Below, in pieces: positions 53,301 through 59,300 of a DNA stretch of 64,000 nucleotides (within the stretch, counting starts at the first letter, position 1; each line of letters begins with the position of its first letter). Position numbers and translations under genes: made by a program. The notes below the pieces were generated by a model, which ran no database searches, was not told the origin of the DNA, and saw nothing but the letters and a program-made list of their open reading frames with translations. The stretch comes from Ananas comosus (taxonomy: Eukaryota > Streptophyta > Magnoliopsida > Poales > Bromeliaceae), in the NCBI RefSeq assembly GCF_001540865.1, contig NC_033633.1:8215691-8279690 (forward strand), given 5' to 3'.

Positions 53301-56300
53301 AACAACTAAATGTAAAGTTCAACTTATGGGAACATAAAATTATCATGCATCAAGTGTCAAATTGTCCAACAATAATTTTATTATCAACAAAATCTCACCG
53401 GCTTGCCTCATTAGGCCCAGCCAGGACTTTTTTATAAAATAACCTTTTGAAATTTTATTATTTGTGAAATAACCTTACTAAAATTATATTTAAAAAACTA
53501 ATCTCTTAAAGACGGTGAATGGTTCACCGCCTTCATAAAGACGGTGAATGATTCATCGCTTTCCTAATTTCTCAAAAAAGCGGTGAATCATTCACCGCCT
53601 TTTACTTGTTTATTGTTTTTTTTTTATAATCCTAACAACCACATAAATATTTCAACAAATCACATATAATCTTAACCTGAAAATTCTAATAATCTATCCA
53701 TACAATACTAACAATCAAAAAGATCCTAATAATCTATCCCTACAATTGTAATTTTGTAATAATCAAATATCACATATAATCTTAACAATTTGAAAATCCT
53801 AATAATATATCAATATAATCCTAACAATCAAATTTTTTTTAATAATCTATCCATACAATTCTAACAATCAAACAAAAATTCTAATATTCCACACACAATC
53901 CTAACAACCTCACTTTTTTTATTTCCCGTATAATATACGTACAATTTTAACAATCTCATTTTTTTTCTCTTTCCCAAAAAATTATGAAGAAGACGGTGAA
54001 TGATTCACCGTCTTTTAAAAATTATGAAGAAGACGGTGAATGATTCACCGCCTTTAAAAGATCTTAGAGACTTTTAGAATGCGGTGAATGATTCACCGTG
54101 TTCGAGAGTTAATTGCCAAATACAAATTTGATAGGGTTATTTCGCAAATTATAAAATTTTAGATGGTTATTTTGTAAAAAAGTCCCCCAGCCAAGCTTTC
54201 TTTCCCACCGGTCTGCCTCATTAGACCTGGCCATACATGTCCTCTCCGGAGGGCACCAACCGCAAGGTTGCGAACCTTGATCACGGCGGTGGTAAAATAG
54301 TATATATTTGTAAGCTATGGCCTTTACATATGATCAAGGCTCCATAATCTCACTAACTGATAATGTTTAACAAGTGACATATACTATGCATACCATAGGG
54401 AGCCACAAGTTAGAATACTTTAACAACAAAAGCAAGTACGTAACTGTTCATTACTAACCACTAGCATTCGTAATTTCAAAACCAACAGCAATTAATATCA
54501 ATACAGACATAACGAGAAGGATTATAATATATCAACCTAAGCATGCTTACACTCACCATGAATCAAAGAATATACCCAAAATAAGATAACCAATAGCAGG
54601 GAACAAGATTATAGATCAAACTCAAAATTATAAAGGGAAAACTTCAAAAAACCCCCCTGTGGTTTCTTACTTTCTCATTTTAGTACCCTGTGGTTTAAAG
54701 TGTATCAATTTGCTCCCTTGTGGTTTCGTTTTTATCTTTTCGGTAGCTTTTTGGTTAATATTTCATTAAATTATATACAAAAAACTTCAGATACTCATCT
54801 AGATTTATCGAATATTCACTTTGATACCCTTTAATTTTAACTTTGTCACTGATTTAAGAAAAAAAAATAATGAAATTGATAATAAAAAGAGAAAAACGAA
54901 ACCAGAAGGGGGCAAATTGATACATTTTAAACCTCAGGGTACTAAAGTGAGAAACTGCGAAACCACGGGGGGGTTTCTGAAGTTTTCCCAATTATAAAAT
55001 TAGTACTGGTAAGAAGTTTTACCACTTTTGGAATCGCTAACTCACCTCAACTAGAGATGTCTTCACTAGTTTATATGCCTGAATCTTGTTGGTTTGCCAA
55101 AATCTATGTAATTCATATTTTACATATTAGATTTTACGTAAAAATCTCTCTGTTAAATATTGTAACTAATTTGGTCTGATCGGATTGATTTCTCCAAATT
55201 CATTCTAAATCAGCGCAACTGTTTTAGATTTAATTTCTTTATACCTGCTGGAATAAGAATTTCATCAAGCAAGCTAAACTGTTTTTTTTTAAGTATTATC
55301 TGGAAATTACTACGGAACCTTTTTATATGCTAAATAATCTTCTTCATTGATTTCATCAGCTACATAAAAACCTTCTTCAGATTAAGTGTTTGGAAATCTA
55401 GAGCTATCAATTTCACCTGAAAAAACTTACAAAATCTCTTAAATTCGAAGCTTTTTTTAAATTCAACTTTAAGTGTTTATCAAAAGATTGCCTTCTTTCT
55501 TGGCTTAGGGTTGAACCAAACTCCTTGACAGGCTTTCTTATATTTTATCTTCAACACACTCCTCACGTCTGGGTTTGAGAACTTTTGATAGGCCCAAGAC
55601 GTAGACTTGAATTAAATGGGAGGAAATTAAATGAGACTAGGGACCTGGCAAGATTTGAACTCAAAATATTCTACTCTGATACCAGGTTAAATTAAAATGA
55701 ACCAACCGTTTATTTCCAATAACTTAAGCTGCCAGAGAACGGTGTTTTTAACATTTATCTTCAACATGCGCTGGTTTGGTAGTTGTGGCTTATTTTGTAG
55801 CTTGGTCTTATGAGTCTCTTAGGAAGCTGGTTTTCAGTTTTGGATCTACTAGTTGGGATTCTAGATGTCCACTTTTGTTCTCTGCAGATTTATACCAGGC
55901 ACTGCTTTTGTTTCAATTGCTGGAAATTTCCTATGACTAACTTTAATTATCGTCATTCTAAAATATGCTATGTCATATTTGATATTTGCTAAAATTATTG
56001 ATCCAACTTAGAGCATGGTTGGCCCAACTTTTCCTCCGACGTCTGTGTGAAGGGGGGGGGGGGGTTTTTGGATGATTTTGTATGAACGTCATCGAGTCTA
56101 GGGACTTTGCACAATAAATCCAAAATCGTATTATTCGACACAGCATTAAATCGACACTTCNGGGTGGTTTTTGGATGATTTTGTATGAACGTCATCGAGT
56201 CTAGGGACTTTGCACAATAAATCCAAAATCGTATTATTCGACACAGCATTAAATCGACACTTCACAGGATAGCACTATGTCACGCCCCGGGACTGGCGGA

Positions 56301-59300
56301 GGCCCTCCCGATAGCGCGCCCAGATCCGCCATATGTCTACACATATAAGGCGTCTAGAATAGAAGCGGAAGTAAAAGCAAGGAATATAGCAAAGGAAAGA
56401 ACTACAACTAATGATATCAGAGCAGTATGATTCTATCATCTACAATAAGGTAAAAAGACAATACTGAAGCAATAAAAGTGAAACACAAAGTTATACAATA
56501 TCGGTCCAAAAGGTACACAAAAGGGTGGTCTCTAATACACTGGTACAGCTCTCAACCTCTCCAAAATAAAAATACACCGAGAGGTAGACCACCTAGAACT
56601 CGTCACTCGCTGAAGAGCTAGCTCGAAACAACGCCCTTCTCACGGTCCCTAGTCTTTCCCGGCGTGGAAGGCTCTGAAAGAAAACATAAAACAGAGGGCG
56701 TGAGAACTATAATTTATAGTTCCCAGTGGGCAATTACTGACCTCAGCTCAATGCACCACTAGGCCCCAAAGAAAGGGTAAGTCAAAAGAGGGCAATAATA
56801 ATGAATAAACTGCATTTAAGAAAGCACAATTAAAATACTAAGATACTACATTGTCTCAATTAAGATGAACCTTATTTCATAATGAACACGTATGTCCCTA
56901 CATGACCACAAGAAAAAATCAAGATTTGTTTTATGAAACTATGAAGATCATGCTTTACTATGGTAACCAATGATTACAGGAATGCAATAAACAATATCTC
57001 CTAGCATGCTACATGTATGTATTTACACTCAAGTGTCCAACACTATGCTAGAAGCAAATCTAAGTAATCCAACTACTACTCGCTATCTAGTAGTGATTAT
57101 AACGCACTCAATACTGTGTCGATTTCCATTTCCAATTAAGGACCTACCAAGGGTAGTCCGGCTTGTGCCGCCTAAGTGCCTGTGGTAGCCCAACATCCCC
57201 ACTCTTGGAATGTGTCTGTCCCACTCGACCCCGTAGGCTTCTCAATACCGCATGAGCGAACATAAGTCGCGTAGGCTAACTCCGGAGTGCCGGCTTGTAG
57301 GGAGCGACCCTCACAAGCATGTGCGAATGAGCACAAATGGCAAGCAAGCATAGTCAAAGGCTCAAGTGTCCAGCTCTCATGTCTCAAATATGGCAATAAC
57401 TACTAGTAACCCAACGGTCTAGCTCTATGTCATAATGTGACACCCCAACACTCACTTGCTTAGTGCTTCTTTATGATACTTAAGCACCACAACTAATCAA
57501 GCCCAAATCATGTTCTATGTTCTCATTTAAGACCTTAATACCAATGTTCACTAAGGTTGGAGCCCAATGCCTCTTTATGACATTGGCTCAAAATCTCAAA
57601 TAGTCTAAGTCCCTAAGCCTCTCTAGGCTTCCAAAGTCTCTAATGTCACAATTGGGCAAAAAGGGTAAATGCATGAAGGCAATGTTCATTTTCATAATAG
57701 GAATCATGGTTCCAATTCTCAACTAGAATGCTATATCTCACATGCATGCACTCTGCCACATAGAGGTCCAAAAATTTACTATACATAACATATGCATGTT
57801 AAGCATTCTAAAATTCATAATAAATATATCTAACATGATTATACATGCTTTTTCATTTAACGATACTCAAAACATCACAAATGAGATTTTTTCATTGTGT
57901 AGCTAGGTCAAACCCACCGAACCGTCGCGTAGTGCCTCATTTCGCCGAACGAAGTTGTCCACGAGTCTCAAAATGCCCTAAAAGTATTGAGCAAAGAGAT
58001 ACACGGGCATTACGATTAACTATAAGATCAAGCATTAACCAACAAGGCAAAAGGGCTAAAACTCACCTAATGTGTATAAAATCTCCCTCAAGCTCCTAAA
58101 GAGAGCTAGAATCCTTCCAAAGCAACCTAAACCACGGTTCTAATCTCATCAGATTAGCTCAAAAAGCCTCCAATCAAAAAGCCCCAAATAAACCCTAGAT
58201 TTTCCATTCTAGGGTTTCATCCCCCAAAATCTATCAAAGCTAGGTCTAGAGGGAAGAAACAAACAACCAACCTCAAGAGAACTCCAATCCAAGCTCCAAG
58301 GGTGAAGATCTTCTCTCTTGCAAGCTCCAAGTCCAAGCTCCAAGCACCAAGGAAGAAGAGAGGGTGAGGAAGATGCTCCAAGTCTACTAGTTGCTCTCAA
58401 TCTTCTTCTTCCTTCCTTCTTCTCCTTCTCCTTCTTCTTCTTATTCTCTATCAAGGGTGTAGAGAGAGTTGAGGGAAGGGAAATGAGGAGAAGAGAGAGT
58501 GGATGGGTCATATAGACCATCTATTGCAACAAAATCCAGCTAGGTCCCTCAAAAATCCAACATTGCATCAGCCCGGTCTGGGCAATTTTCGCCCAGAGGG
58601 ACCGGTCTCTCCCTGCAAGGGACCGGTCTCTCGTGTCGAATCCGAGAAACCATCGTTCGGGAACCGGTCTCTCCCCGCGCGGGACCGGTCTCTCAGTGCG
58701 TAGACGCGCTCGGGGACCGGTCTCTCCTGCCAGGGACCGGTTGCCTCGCCGGCGGTCCCCGAGAGTAAAAACTCTCAGGACTCGTCCAGAACTCAGGTTT
58801 TCGAACTTTTTAGGTCGGCAAACATTCTACGACCCTCCACCAAGTGTGGAAAAGCTCGAAACACATCCAATCACTCGAAACTCGCAGTTTGCAAAGGTCT
58901 AGTGTGTTACACACTATGATGGAAAAAGTTAGCGAGGAACTTGCCTGCTGCAAAATTGGGACCAAACAGGTCCTCAATCCTTTATCGACTGCTCTGATGA
59001 GCATTTTCCGAAGTACAGAATTTTGGAATGTAAAAACTATTGCATCATGCTGTATGCGTAATTTTCTCTTTCATAACAATAGATTCATTGGTAGCATTGT
59101 CATTTCCGTTATGAAGACCTATATTAAAACACTGTTGAAGTATTCAGGTGTTTGAAGAAATGTATCTTCTTTTCTAGTTAGTTAGATCCTATGCTATTGT
59201 TTATGCTCATTGCTTTTAAATTGGGTAAGTTGCGCTATTGATCCTTGAACATAAGTTTCACTTGGTCTCCACACTTTTAAGATAGACTTTTGGTGCTGTA

